Below are positions 8,032 through 15,885 of a stretch of DNA of 21,600 nucleotides, piece after piece. Each line of letters begins with the position of its first letter. Position 1 is the stretch's first letter. The DNA is from an uncultured Eubacterium sp. (GTDB taxonomy: Bacteria > Bacillota > Clostridia > Lachnospirales > Lachnospiraceae). The stretch is from contig CAJUIL010000045.1 in NCBI GenBank assembly GCA_910586225.1, positions 1-21,600 of the forward strand. The letters are read 5' to 3'. The notes below the pieces were generated by a model. It searched no databases, was not told the origin of the DNA, and saw only the letters and a list, made by a program, of their open reading frames with translations. The translations under genes and the position numbers were made by a program.

Positions 8032-8742
8032 ATGCAGACAAAACCATACAATAAAAAACAAACAATCTTGATCCTGGAAGACGACAATGACTTGGCAGAA
8101 GGGATTAGCTTGTCTTTGAGCAGCCCGGATCTGGAGTTTATCCTGTGCGATACGATTGCGCAGGCAAAGCAAACGATGCATCAGTGCCAGCCGGATCTGC
8201 TTATTTTGGATATCAGCCTGCCAGATGGAAGCGGCCTGGATTTTTGCAGGGAAATACGCAAGGAAACGGGAATCCCGATTGCGCTGCTGACAGCAAAAGA
8301 TATGGAATTGGATATTGTAAAAGGTCTGGAATGTGGAGCGGATGATTATATTACAAAGCCATTCAGCTTGATGGTGCTGCGGGCCAGAATACGGGCGCTG
8401 CTGCGGCGCAGTATAGGAGAGGGCAAGCAGCAGTCTGTGTACCAGGATGCGCTCTTTCAGTTCCGGTTTGATACAATGGAGTTTTATAAGGGCGGAAAAA
8501 GCGTAGAGCTTAGTAAGACGGAGCAGAGGATTTTATATTTGCTCGTGTTTCATGCAGGGCAGATCTTGACAAGGGAGCGGTTGCTTGAATGGGTGTGGCC
8601 AGAGGGAACGGAATATGTGGAGGATAATGCGCTGTCGGTAGGTATCCGCCGTCTGAGGGATAGGCTGGAGGATGTGCCGTCAAAGCCAGCATTTATTAAG
8701 ACTGTATATGGAAAAGGGTATGTATGGGAGAAGAGTCGATGA
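8032..8742 (+). CDS. OmpR-family response regulator
   Basis: The 236-residue protein has an N-terminal receiver domain (about 10-125) with the acidic pocket EDD at 16-18, the phosphoacceptor Asp60 in LLILDISLPDG, Thr87 and Lys109 in the KPF motif. The C-terminal winged-helix domain (about 140-234) ends in the family's TVYGKGYVWE signature. It is therefore a DNA-binding regulator activated by the kinase encoded next, with which it overlaps by an ATGA stop/start. A GGGAG ribosome site lies 9 bases before the start. No clear promoter lies between the tRNA gene and this start, so transcription might read through from the tRNA promoter. Its probable target is the promoter at 9719-9755 in front of the ABC transporter genes. 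Confidence 0.95.
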   Translation: MQTKPYNKKQTILILEDDNDLAEGISLSLSSPDLEFILCDTIAQAKQTMHQCQPDLLILDISLPDGSGLDFCREIRKETGIPIALLTAKDMELDIVKGLECGADDYITKPFSLMVLRARIRALLRRSIGEGKQQSVYQDALFQFRFDTMEFYKGGKSVELSKTEQRILYLLVFHAGQILTRERLLEWVWPEGTEYVEDNALSVGIRRLRDRLEDVPSKPAFIKTVYGKGYVWEKSR

Positions 8743-9689
8743 GTGGATGTGTCATAGCAATAGGAATGATGTATGCAGGATGCGTGGCCGTCTGCCTGTT
8801 TATCTGGCGCTATCGTGAAAAAAGGATGTCCAAAGCATATCAAAACCTGCTGCAACGTCTAGATCGGGCAATCGGCGGAGAAATCCAGGATACTGCATAT
8901 GATGAATCGATGGACGCGGCAGTTACCGAGCGTCTGAACAGGGTCGTGCGTATTGAGAAAATGTATCGAGAGCGGATAGAACAGGAACGAGACGCCGTCA
9001 AATCACTGATAGCTGATATTTCCCATCAGGTACGTACACCGCTTACAAATATGATGCTCTACGCAGGACTTTTGCAGGAAAAGCAGCTGGGCAGGGAAGA
9101 GCAAGCGTTGGCAGATAAAATAATCACGCAGTCTGAGAAACTGGATTTTTTTATGAAAGAGTTGGTAAAATCAGCGTATATGGAGCAGGAAATGATTGCA
9201 ATCCATCCAGAGTTTACAGATGCAGAAGAAATGATCGATCTCTCCTGCCAACTGGTAGAGCTTACCGCTATGAAAAAGAGCATCCAGATCGTGCGAAGCG
9301 GTGTAGATGTGAGGTCGGTGCATGGAACAAAATGTTATGCAGATAAACGGTGGACAGTGGAAGCGCTTGGGAATGTTTTGGAAAATGCGGTGAAATATTC
9401 ACCAGATGCGTCGCAGATTGCGGTGCGCGTGATTTCGTATGACTCTTTTGTGTGCATACAGGTACAGGATGAGGGGATTGGTATTCGAGAGGAGGAGCAG
9501 GGGTTGATCTTTGAACGCTTTTACCGCTCAAAGGAGGTCAGTAGTCAGCCAGGTTTTGGCATTGGGCTTTATCTTGTAAGGGAAGTGCTTGCAAGACAGG
9601 GAGGATATGTGAAGGTAAGGTCGCAAATTGGAGAAGGAACGATCGTCCAGCTTTTTTTATCAACGCAGCCAGTTACGGCTGCGTTTTAA
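8739..9689 (+). CDS. Sensor histidine kinase with one membrane segment
   Basis: I choose ATG 8739, which overlaps the regulator's TGA as ATGA and has GGGAG (8726-8730) in front; ATG 8724 in the same frame would add five residues. The 316-residue protein has a single N-terminal hydrophobic segment (about 3-24) and no extracellular domain. The H box ISHQVRTPL has His96; the ATPase domain shows the N box NVLENAVKYSP, G1 DEGIGI, F box FERFYRS and G2 GFGIGL. Kinases this poor in sensor sequence often take their signal from an adjacent ABC transporter, and a double-FtsX transporter is encoded just downstream. That link is inference. The last codons form part of an intrinsic terminator. Confidence 0.93.
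   Translation: MSGCVIAIGMMYAGCVAVCLFIWRYREKRMSKAYQNLLQRLDRAIGGEIQDTAYDESMDAAVTERLNRVVRIEKMYRERIEQERDAVKSLIADISHQVRTPLTNMMLYAGLLQEKQLGREEQALADKIITQSEKLDFFMKELVKSAYMEQEMIAIHPEFTDAEEMIDLSCQLVELTAMKKSIQIVRSGVDVRSVHGTKCYADKRWTVEALGNVLENAVKYSPDASQIAVRVISYDSFVCIQVQDEGIGIREEEQGLIFERFYRSKEVSSQPGFGIGLYLVREVLARQGGYVKVRSQIGEGTIVQLFLSTQPVTAAF
9662..9687 (+). terminator. Intrinsic terminator at the end of the kinase gene
   Basis: AACGCAGCC (9662-9670) pairs perfectly with GGCTGCGTT (9677-9685) around a 6-base loop, and the downstream arm runs into TTTT. The hairpin overlaps the last codons and the stop of the kinase gene. It should separate the two-component genes from the ABC transporter genes, at least in part. 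Confidence 0.75.
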
Positions 9690-9702
9690 AATTATGGAAA
9701 TA

Positions 9703-9755
9703 TGTCAAAAGTGTCAGCTTTGAGACAGATTTGAGTAAGAATCATTTGCTATGCT
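9703..9755 (+). promoter_or_regulatory. Promoter with direct repeats, probable response-regulator target
   Basis: TTTGAG occurs at 9719-9724 and again at 9730-9735, exactly 11 bases apart, the spacing typical of OmpR-family binding sites. A TGTCA pair precedes them (9703 and 9712). An extended -10, TGCTATGCT (TATGCT at 9750-9755), follows 14 bases later, and no normal -35 is present, as in activator-dependent promoters. It lies between a terminator and the ABC ATPase start at 9794. Control by the regulator at 8032-8742 is inferred. Confidence 0.55.
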
Positions 9756-9793
9756 GTCTGTGTAATGAAAATAAATGGAAAGCAGGTGTAGGT

Positions 9794-10513
9794 ATGGACA
9801 TATTAATTACGGAAGATCTGAGAAAGATTTATGACACGAGCGGAGTACAGGTAAAAGCGCTGGATGGTATCAGTCTTTCAGTGCAAAGGGGAGAGTTCGT
9901 TGCAATCGTTGGGACCTCCGGCAGCGGGAAGTCAACGCTGCTGCATATACTTGGCGGGCTGGACGTGCCGACCTCCGGCAAGGTCATTGTAGACGGGCAG
10001 GACATTTCCAAAATGAAAAAGGATGAACTCACTATTTTCCGTAGGCGCAAAATAGGGTTTGTTTTTCAAAATTATAATTTGCTGCCGCTGATGAATGTAT
10101 ACGAAAATATTGTGCTTCCGCTGAAGCTGGATGGTATCCGACCGGATAGGGATCATATACTTTGTATGCTGGCAGAGCTTGGCCTAGAGGATAAGCAGCA
10201 CGTTATGCCTGGCCAGCTGTCTGGTGGTCAGCAGCAGAGAGTTGCGCTTGCGAGGGCGTTGGCGGCAAAGCCGGCGGTGATCCTGGCAGATGAGCCGACC
10301 GGAAATCTGGATACTCGCACGAGTCAGGATGTATTAGGGCTGATCAAGGTTAGTGGACAGCGTTTTGGACAGACGATCGTCATGATTACCCATGATGAAG
10401 AAATTGCGCAGATGGCAGGTAGGATCCTGCGCCTTGAGGATGGGCGCATCGTAAGCGGGCAGCCGGACGGATGGACAGCGCTGCGAGCAGAGGAGGTGAA
10501 AGCCGGATGCTGA
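9794..10513 (+). CDS. ABC transporter ATP-binding protein, MacB/BceA type
   Basis: I place the start at ATG 9794 (MDILITEDLRKIYD); an upstream TTG in the same frame would add 21 residues that look nothing like the family. The 239-residue product has Walker A GTSGSGKST at 40-48, Q-loop Gln92 in FVFQNYNLLP, signature LSGGQ at 142-146, Walker B VILADEPT at 162-169 and H-loop His200. This is the ATPase of transporters with FtsX-type permeases, which remove antimicrobial peptides or lipoproteins from the membrane or act as mechanical signal transmitters. The next gene encodes the permease, starting inside this gene's last codons (ATGCTGA). Confidence 0.96.
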   Translation: MDILITEDLRKIYDTSGVQVKALDGISLSVQRGEFVAIVGTSGSGKSTLLHILGGLDVPTSGKVIVDGQDISKMKKDELTIFRRRKIGFVFQNYNLLPLMNVYENIVLPLKLDGIRPDRDHILCMLAELGLEDKQHVMPGQLSGGQQQRVALARALAAKPAVILADEPTGNLDTRTSQDVLGLIKVSGQRFGQTIVMITHDEEIAQMAGRILRLEDGRIVSGQPDGWTALRAEEVKAGC

Positions 10514-13101
10514 AGGTAAAGAATAAAAGGATTGTATTGGAGATCGCAGGCACAACTTATCGAGCAAATAAAAAGCGGAATCTGGTAACTATTTTCGCGA
10601 TTATTTTAACGACCTGTCTGATTGCTGTTGTGATAGGAGTCGGAATTAGTTACCGGGATACAGTAGTGCAGCGGCAGCTTCGAATGCAAGGAATGGATTA
10701 TGACATAGAGTTGAGTGAACCGAATCAAGAGCAGGTGGAGAAAATCCGCTCTATGGACAATGTAAAATATGCGGGAGTTGCTGTAAAATGTGCAGTTTTG
10801 GAGCAGTATCGGGATATTCTTTTGGATAAGACAAGGGTTTACTGGCTGGATGAGGTTTGCTGGGAAAAACAGACGATGCCTGCTTGTGAAAGCATAAAAG
10901 GAGGCTATCCAAAAAGGGAAAATGAAATCATGCTTGGGCAGCGTACTTTAAAGGCTATGGGTATTGAGCGTCCGCAAATTGGACTTAGATTGCCGTTTCG
11001 ATATACAGTCCTTGCAGAGGATGGGGAAAATGGGACTTTAGAAAAGGAATTTATACTTAGTGGTTGGTATAAGGATTACAGCGGGAAAAACCGTGCCTAT
11101 ATTTCAAAGCAATTTTTTAGAACAACGGGCGTAAAACAGACAGATTTTACGCAAGGTACTTTAAAAATTTCTCTGGAGCACCCGTTTTATACACAAAAGG
11201 ATATTGTCAGGCTGCAGCGTGCGATCGGGTTGGAGAGAAAGCAGTATCTTTCGGCAGATTATGATACCATTTCTGCTTTTTATAAAACGGCAGCAGTTTT
11301 GGCTGCGCTGCTGTTGATGATTTTTGTAAGCGGATATCTGTTTATTTATAATACGATGTATCTTTCGATTTCCAAAGATATCCGCTATTATGGGCAGCTG
11401 CAGACGGTTGGAATGACGTCGGTATCGTTAAGGCAGATGGTTTACTGGCAGGCTGCGTGGAATGCGTTGATTGGAATACCAATAGGATTGCTGGTGGCCT
11501 TTGTGATCGCGCAAGCTGGAATACCGCGGCTATTGCGGCTTGCGGATCCGGGATTTTCAGAGCAGCTGGTGGTGCCTGTGAGATGGTGGGTGTTTCTGCT
11601 GGCGGGCGGATTTTCTATGCTTACGAACTGGCTCAGCTGCAGACAGCCAGCGAAGGTGGCAGGGGAATATACGGCCATAGAAGCAATGAGATACACAGCA
11701 GCGCCTTTAAAAATAAAAACAAATAGGGGAATGAGTAGAAAGAAGTATCAAAATGTGAAAAGAAAAAATAACGATACGAAAGACGGAGGAGAGCAGAGTA
11801 AAAGAAAAAGCCATAGGAGAGGAAACAGCGGAATTTACGGAATGGCGTGGCAGAATTTGTTTCGGGATAAGAAACAGGCGGTTGTTATTTTTGCTTCTTT
11901 TACCATAGCGATTTCTGTATTTTTCGTGGTAAATACGATAATCCACGAAAATGATGCAGAGCGGATCTTAAATGAAACGTATGCATATGATACCCGGTTC
12001 AAAAATGAAACGACGCTCGACGCAGACAGAAAGCAGCTGATCACAGAGGAAAAAATAGCCGCATTGAAAAATACAAAAGGTGTAAAAGCGGTAAGGAGGG
12101 TTGCTTCAGCAGAAGTCGTTATACCTTATCAAGAAGAGGTTTATGGAGCGTATTTTCAAGAATTGTACCAATCCAGATACAGTCCGGGAAATTATGAAAC
12201 GGATATGCAGCGATACAAGGAGCAGCCAGATTGTGGTCTGTTTACGGCACGTTTTATCAGTGTGGACGAAGCAGGCTTTGCGGTCTTGAAGCAGGGAATG
12301 GAGCTGGATATGGAATGGGAAGAGTTTGCGCAGGGAAGCGTTGCTGTGGCAGTTAAATATTTTACAGAGGGAGATAACGGAATGACTGGAAAAACTACGC
12401 GGGTTTTCCTTCCGGATGGCAGACACCCGAATGAGGAGTACAGCATCCAGCTTGCGGCGGTTGGAGATGCTTATGATAACCCGGCATTTTTTGCAGGAGG
12501 CTATACACCTGATCTGGTTGTCAGCGAAGCTTATGCGGAGCAGCTGCTTGGAGAATTGTTTACCGAGCTGGTTCAGGTAGAATACGAAGAGCCGTTTTCT
12601 AAAGAAACAGAGCGTAGAGTAAAAGCGGTTTTTGCAGATACGCCGCAGGTATCGTGTGAGTCAAAGTTGGAACGGTATGCAGAAATGAAAAATACGGAGC
12701 AGCAGGTCAAAATACTTGGCAGCAGTCTTGGCGTCATAATTGGGATCCTTGCCGCCTTGAATTATCTGAATATGCTGGCGGCAAATGTACAGAGTCGTTT
12801 AAAGGAATTTGCGATATTGGAAAGCATCGGAATGACAGAGAGACAGACAAAGAGGCTGCTGCGGCTGGAAGGAGCCGGTTATGCGGGGATGTCTGCCTTG
12901 GGAGCGCTGCTTTTTGGGATCCCGGCAAGCTATGCCGCTTTTTGCGGGATGAATAGGTATCACATCTCGTATGCGTTTCCGTGGATAAGAAACTTGGTAT
13001 TGCTGGCAGTTGTTTTTCTTTTGTGTATGACAGCTCCAGTGATATTTTATAAGCGGATATGCAAACAGGGTATCATGGAACGGATCTACAATAGAGAATG
13101 A
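10507..13101 (+). CDS. ABC transporter permease with two FtsX domains
   Basis: ATG 10507 overlaps the ATPase stop and follows AGGAGGTG at 8 bases, so I prefer it to the ATG at 10471. The 864-residue protein has TM1 at about 27-49, a long extracellular domain, TM segments at about 258-283, 309-341 and 360-378, then a strongly basic cytoplasmic linker (about 400-445, many Lys/Arg/Asn), a second copy of the layout starting at a TM of about 457-479, another extracellular domain, and TMs at about 737-760, 787-814 and 825-850. Both halves carry the FtsX coupling motif (YYGQLQTVGMTS; LKEFAILESIGMTERQ). With the ATPase it would make a complete type VII ABC system. The substrate is unknown; peptide sensing or detoxification is likely from the two-component neighbours. 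Confidence 0.93.
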   Translation: MLKVKNKRIVLEIAGTTYRANKKRNLVTIFAIILTTCLIAVVIGVGISYRDTVVQRQLRMQGMDYDIELSEPNQEQVEKIRSMDNVKYAGVAVKCAVLEQYRDILLDKTRVYWLDEVCWEKQTMPACESIKGGYPKRENEIMLGQRTLKAMGIERPQIGLRLPFRYTVLAEDGENGTLEKEFILSGWYKDYSGKNRAYISKQFFRTTGVKQTDFTQGTLKISLEHPFYTQKDIVRLQRAIGLERKQYLSADYDTISAFYKTAAVLAALLLMIFVSGYLFIYNTMYLSISKDIRYYGQLQTVGMTSVSLRQMVYWQAAWNALIGIPIGLLVAFVIAQAGIPRLLRLADPGFSEQLVVPVRWWVFLLAGGFSMLTNWLSCRQPAKVAGEYTAIEAMRYTAAPLKIKTNRGMSRKKYQNVKRKNNDTKDGGEQSKRKSHRRGNSGIYGMAWQNLFRDKKQAVVIFASFTIAISVFFVVNTIIHENDAERILNETYAYDTRFKNETTLDADRKQLITEEKIAALKNTKGVKAVRRVASAEVVIPYQEEVYGAYFQELYQSRYSPGNYETDMQRYKEQPDCGLFTARFISVDEAGFAVLKQGMELDMEWEEFAQGSVAVAVKYFTEGDNGMTGKTTRVFLPDGRHPNEEYSIQLAAVGDAYDNPAFFAGGYTPDLVVSEAYAEQLLGELFTELVQVEYEEPFSKETERRVKAVFADTPQVSCESKLERYAEMKNTEQQVKILGSSLGVIIGILAALNYLNMLAANVQSRLKEFAILESIGMTERQTKRLLRLEGAGYAGMSALGALLFGIPASYAAFCGMNRYHISYAFPWIRNLVLLAVVFLLCMTAPVIFYKRICKQGIMERIYNRE

Positions 13102-13112
13102 CGGAATATCTA

Positions 13113-13141
13113 TTGCTTTTACACTTCTGTTATGGTAAATT
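13113..13141 (+). promoter_or_regulatory. Possible promoter of the surface-protein genes
   Basis: TTGCTT (13113-13118), a 17-base spacer ending TGG, and TAAATT (13136-13141) form a moderate extended -10 promoter in the 98 bases between the permease and the choline-binding-repeat protein. It would allow the surface genes to be expressed separately from the transporter. Confidence 0.4.
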
Positions 13142-13199
13142 AAGTAAGGAACTATTGTTCAGCCATAAAGCGGAAAATAAAAAAGAAGGAAGGAAAGCA

Positions 13200-13679
13200 A
13201 TGGTAAGGCGAATTTCAAGTGCGGCTGTCTGTGCAGCATTATGCGCGGCGTTTTTTTTCGGAAGTCCGGTTTTGGCAGCGGAAAAGGATGGATGGATAGC
13301 CGAGGACGACAAGTGCTACTATTATGAAAACGGCGAGCCGTTAACGAGCAGCTGGAGAACGATTGCAGGCAGCCGATACTATTTTGATGAAGCTGGCGAG
13401 ATGGCGACCGGAATTATTGTACTGGATGAAAAGTTCTATAGTTTTTCTGCCAGCGGTCAATTCAACAAGACAAAAACACAGAAAATACGAAAGGCTGCAA
13501 AATACGAAAAGTCGTTTGCGCCTTTGAAAAAATTGATCGGAAAGCCTGCGAAGGCAAAGTACTATAAGAGTTGTTACGGCAATGGCAAGGATGGCATTTT
13601 GACGTACGACGGATATACGGTATATACGTTTAAGCCGCAAAAGGGTGCGGAAATTTTTATGGGAGCAGAACAGCAATAA
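13200..13679 (+). CDS. Secreted protein with choline-binding (cell-wall-binding) repeats
   Basis: ATG 13200 is chosen because GGAAGG lies just upstream and a clean signal peptide follows: VRRISSAAVCAALCAAFFF and a cleavage site near VLA-AEKDG at residue 26-27. The longer frame from 13098 lacks this. The mature protein has two to three aromatic-rich repeats (about 31-88; motifs DKCYYYENGEPL, GSRYYFDEAGEM, EKFYSFSASGQF) of the CW_binding_1/choline-binding kind, which hold proteins on choline-decorated teichoic acid or similar glycans. The last 50 residues (GKPAKAKYYKSCYGNGKDG and TYDGYTVYTF) form a small separate domain that I do not recognise. Total 159 residues. No catalytic domain is visible. 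It heads the series of surface genes. Confidence 0.82.
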   Translation: MVRRISSAAVCAALCAAFFFGSPVLAAEKDGWIAEDDKCYYYENGEPLTSSWRTIAGSRYYFDEAGEMATGIIVLDEKFYSFSASGQFNKTKTQKIRKAAKYEKSFAPLKKLIGKPAKAKYYKSCYGNGKDGILTYDGYTVYTFKPQKGAEIFMGAEQQ

Positions 13680-13710
13680 CGGCTGCAAAAAATAGACAGG
13701 AGGTTTTATA

Positions 13711-14277
13711 ATGAGAACAAAAGCAGGTAAAAATCTGCGTACAGTGTTCGCTCTGGCACTGGCGTTCTGTCTCTTTACGGGTTTGTGGACGAAAGTGGCG
13801 CAGGCAGCGGGACAGAATCTCGATCAGAAAGCGGAACAGATCGTAAAGGCACAGGTATCGTCTAAGGACAGCGCAAAGAAGAAATTGAAAAAACTCTTTA
13901 CTTATGTGCAGAAGGAATATGATTATGGCCGTAAAACTGGGTTTGAAGCATATGACGGCTGGGAAGAGGACTATGCGCTGGAAATGTTTGCAGATAAAAA
14001 AGGAAGCTGCTATCATTATGCGGCAGCATACGCAGTTCTTGCGAAGAAAGCGACCGGTTATAGTGTGCGCATCGGCCTTGGACAGACGAACGGCTTTAGC
14101 GGCAGCCTGCAGAAGCACGCGTGGACAGAAGTAAAAATCAGCGGGAAATGGTATATTTGCGATCCAAATATGGACAAGTATGCGAAGGATTGCTCTGGGG
14201 CATATTGCCTTAAGAAAAGGAATGGGTTAAAAAATACATACGACAAATTTAAAAATGTAAAGTATGTGAATGTATAG
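13711..14277 (+). CDS. Secreted transglutaminase-like protein
   Basis: An AGGAGG site precedes the start. A signal peptide covers about residues 1-32 (LRTVFALALAFCLFTGLW, cleavage near AQAA). The mature domain carries the transglutaminase-core triad: Cys100 in KKGSCYHYAAAYAVL, His136 in QKHAWTEV and Asp151 in YICDPNMD. Such bacterial domains are usually cysteine peptidases or amidases acting on wall peptides or surface proteins rather than true crosslinking enzymes. The 188-residue protein lacks repeats of its own and could depend on the preceding choline-binding protein, 31 bases upstream, for targeting. Its catalytic domain resembles that of the gene at 17571-18392, so the locus encodes two related enzymes. 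The substrate is not known. Confidence 0.88.
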   Translation: MRTKAGKNLRTVFALALAFCLFTGLWTKVAQAAGQNLDQKAEQIVKAQVSSKDSAKKKLKKLFTYVQKEYDYGRKTGFEAYDGWEEDYALEMFADKKGSCYHYAAAYAVLAKKATGYSVRIGLGQTNGFSGSLQKHAWTEVKISGKWYICDPNMDKYAKDCSGAYCLKKRNGLKNTYDKFKNVKYVNV

Positions 14278-14330
14278 GGCAGGCAATGTCTGTATAGCAA
14301 CAACATAACGAAAAAATAGGTGGATAAAAT

Positions 14331-15722
14331 ATGGTTTTTAGTTCTCTGGTGTTTATCAGCATATTTCTTCCGGCTGTATTATTGGTTTATTGGCTGATGC
14401 CTTCGATTGCAGGAAAAAACGTACTGCTGTTGGCAGTCAGCCTTTTGTTTTATGCTTATGGAGAGCCGGTATATGTTTTTCTTATGATCGCATCTTCGCT
14501 GTTTCATTATGGATGCGCGATATGGATACAAGGCAGCAAATACAGGCGGATGCTTCTTGCAGCGGTCGTTGCTGTGAATCTGGCAATATTGGCTGTGTTT
14601 AAATATGCGGCATTTTTAACAGAGCTTTGTAATAGTCTGACAGGGCTGTCGCTTCCAGTTCCGCAGGTTGCGCTTCCGGTCGGTATTTCGTTTTTTACGT
14701 TTCAGGCGATGTCCTATGTGATTGATGTATACCGTGGGGAAGTGACGGCACAGAGGAATTTTGCTCATGTACTGCTGTATATTTCACTATTTCCGCAGCT
14801 GATCGCAGGGCCGATCGTAAAATATCACGATGTTGAGCACGAGCTTTCCTGCCGAAGCTTTTGCGCGCAGGAGACGGCGCGGGGAATGCGCAGGTTTATC
14901 GCAGGGCTTGGCAAGAAGGTACTGATTGCGAATTATATGGGCGAAATTGCGGACACCCTGTTCGCAGCGCCGATGGAGCAGATACAGCTTGCGGGCGCTT
15001 GGCTCGGCGCGGCCTGCTATATGCTTCAGATTTATTTTGATTTCAGCGGCTATAGTGATATGGCAATCGGTATGGGGCATATGTTCGGCTTTCATTTTAG
15101 GGAAAATTTCCGTTATCCGTATGGGGCGGCTTCGATCCGTGATTTTTGGAGGAGATGGCATATTTCCTTGTCTGGATGGTTCCGCGAATATCTTTATATT
15201 CCGCTGGGAGGCAGCCGCAGAGGGCGGTTTCGGACGTGCGTAAATAAATTTATCGTGTTCGCTTGTACCGGATTGTGGCATGGCGCAAATGTGACGTTTT
15301 TGTTCTGGGGATTGTTTCACGGGTGTCTGCTTATGATAGAAGAATATGTGCCGTTGTTTCGTGCGCAAGCCAGCGGGGTTCGAAAAGTGTGCGGGCATAT
15401 TTATGTGATACTGATGGTAATGATCGGTTTTGTCTTTTTCCGTGCGGAAAATATGCAGCAGGGAATCGTCTGGGTCAGCAGGATGTTTACTGGAACGCGG
15501 TTTGATGAGGATGGTGCGCGGCTGGTACTGTCTTTGCTGACGCCGGTTCATCTGACAGCCTTTGCAGCAGGTATTTTTGCGTCCGCTCCGGTTGTGCAGC
15601 GTATGGGACAGGCGGCGCGGATGCAGAAAATATTGTGGCCTGCTTCGCTTGGCGTATTGCTTGTATGTATGATGAAGCTTGCGGGAGGCACTTACAATCC
15701 GTTTATTTATTTTCGGTTTTAA
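14331..15722 (+). CDS. MBOAT-family O-acyltransferase (AlgI/DltB type)
   Basis: The 463-residue integral membrane protein has about ten to twelve hydrophobic segments and the AlgI-type signature DFWRRWHISLSGWFREYLYI (residues 271-290, His277), followed by PLGGSRRG and the catalytic-type LWHGAN with His317. MBOAT proteins pass an acyl group, usually acetyl, from the cytoplasmic side across the membrane to a partner that places it on an extracellular polymer. The partner is very probably the AlgJ/AlgX-like protein encoded next. AGGTGG lies in front of the start. I avoid the name algI because the polymer is unlikely to be alginate; no glycan synthesis genes lie nearby, so the acceptor may be wall teichoic acid, peptidoglycan or a capsule made elsewhere. 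Confidence 0.95.
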   Translation: MVFSSLVFISIFLPAVLLVYWLMPSIAGKNVLLLAVSLLFYAYGEPVYVFLMIASSLFHYGCAIWIQGSKYRRMLLAAVVAVNLAILAVFKYAAFLTELCNSLTGLSLPVPQVALPVGISFFTFQAMSYVIDVYRGEVTAQRNFAHVLLYISLFPQLIAGPIVKYHDVEHELSCRSFCAQETARGMRRFIAGLGKKVLIANYMGEIADTLFAAPMEQIQLAGAWLGAACYMLQIYFDFSGYSDMAIGMGHMFGFHFRENFRYPYGAASIRDFWRRWHISLSGWFREYLYIPLGGSRRGRFRTCVNKFIVFACTGLWHGANVTFLFWGLFHGCLLMIEEYVPLFRAQASGVRKVCGHIYVILMVMIGFVFFRAENMQQGIVWVSRMFTGTRFDEDGARLVLSLLTPVHLTAFAAGIFASAPVVQRMGQAARMQKILWPASLGVLLVCMMKLAGGTYNPFIYFRF

Positions 15723-15735
15723 TGTGCAAGAGAGG

Positions 15736-15869
15736 GTAACAGTTCGGTCAGGTCTTTGCACTTTGCTGCAAAGACCGTAAGAACATGATTCAGGAGTGCA
15801 AAAATCCCATCGCGAAGCGATTTTCAATGGATTTTTGCAGATAACAGGTCAGCTTGTCTGAACTGTTAC
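15736..15869. repeat. 134-bp MITE-like element with 8-bp target duplication
   Basis: The element begins GTAACAGTTC and ends GAACTGTTAC, with the inverted similarity reaching about 14 of 17 bases. AAGAGAGG occurs immediately before it (15728-15735) and immediately after it (15870-15877); CAAGAGAGGG matches if the terminal bases are shared. Inside are a perfect 10-bp stem (15751-15760 with 15767-15776), an 11-bp stem (15797-15807 with 15829-15839) enclosing a TCGC-GAA-GCGA hairpin, and a terminal palindrome (15841-15869). It has no open reading frame. GTAA ends with 8-bp duplications are known for IS66-family elements, so an IS66-type transposase elsewhere may have moved it. It sits between two genes of one transcription unit and the duplication copied the downstream ribosome site. 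Confidence 0.85.
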
Positions 15870-15885
15870 AAGAGAGGGTGTGTAG

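Noticed and set aside
9731..9793. Upstream TTG start of the ABC ATPase
   Set aside because: The extra 21 residues overlap the predicted promoter and do not resemble the family; ATG 9794 has the normal N-terminus.
14787..15827. 346-codon minus-strand frame opposite the MBOAT gene
   Set aside because: The plus-strand MBOAT motifs are unmistakable; the minus frame encodes a basic, Ser/His/Pro-rich product typical of an antisense shadow, without a ribosome site.
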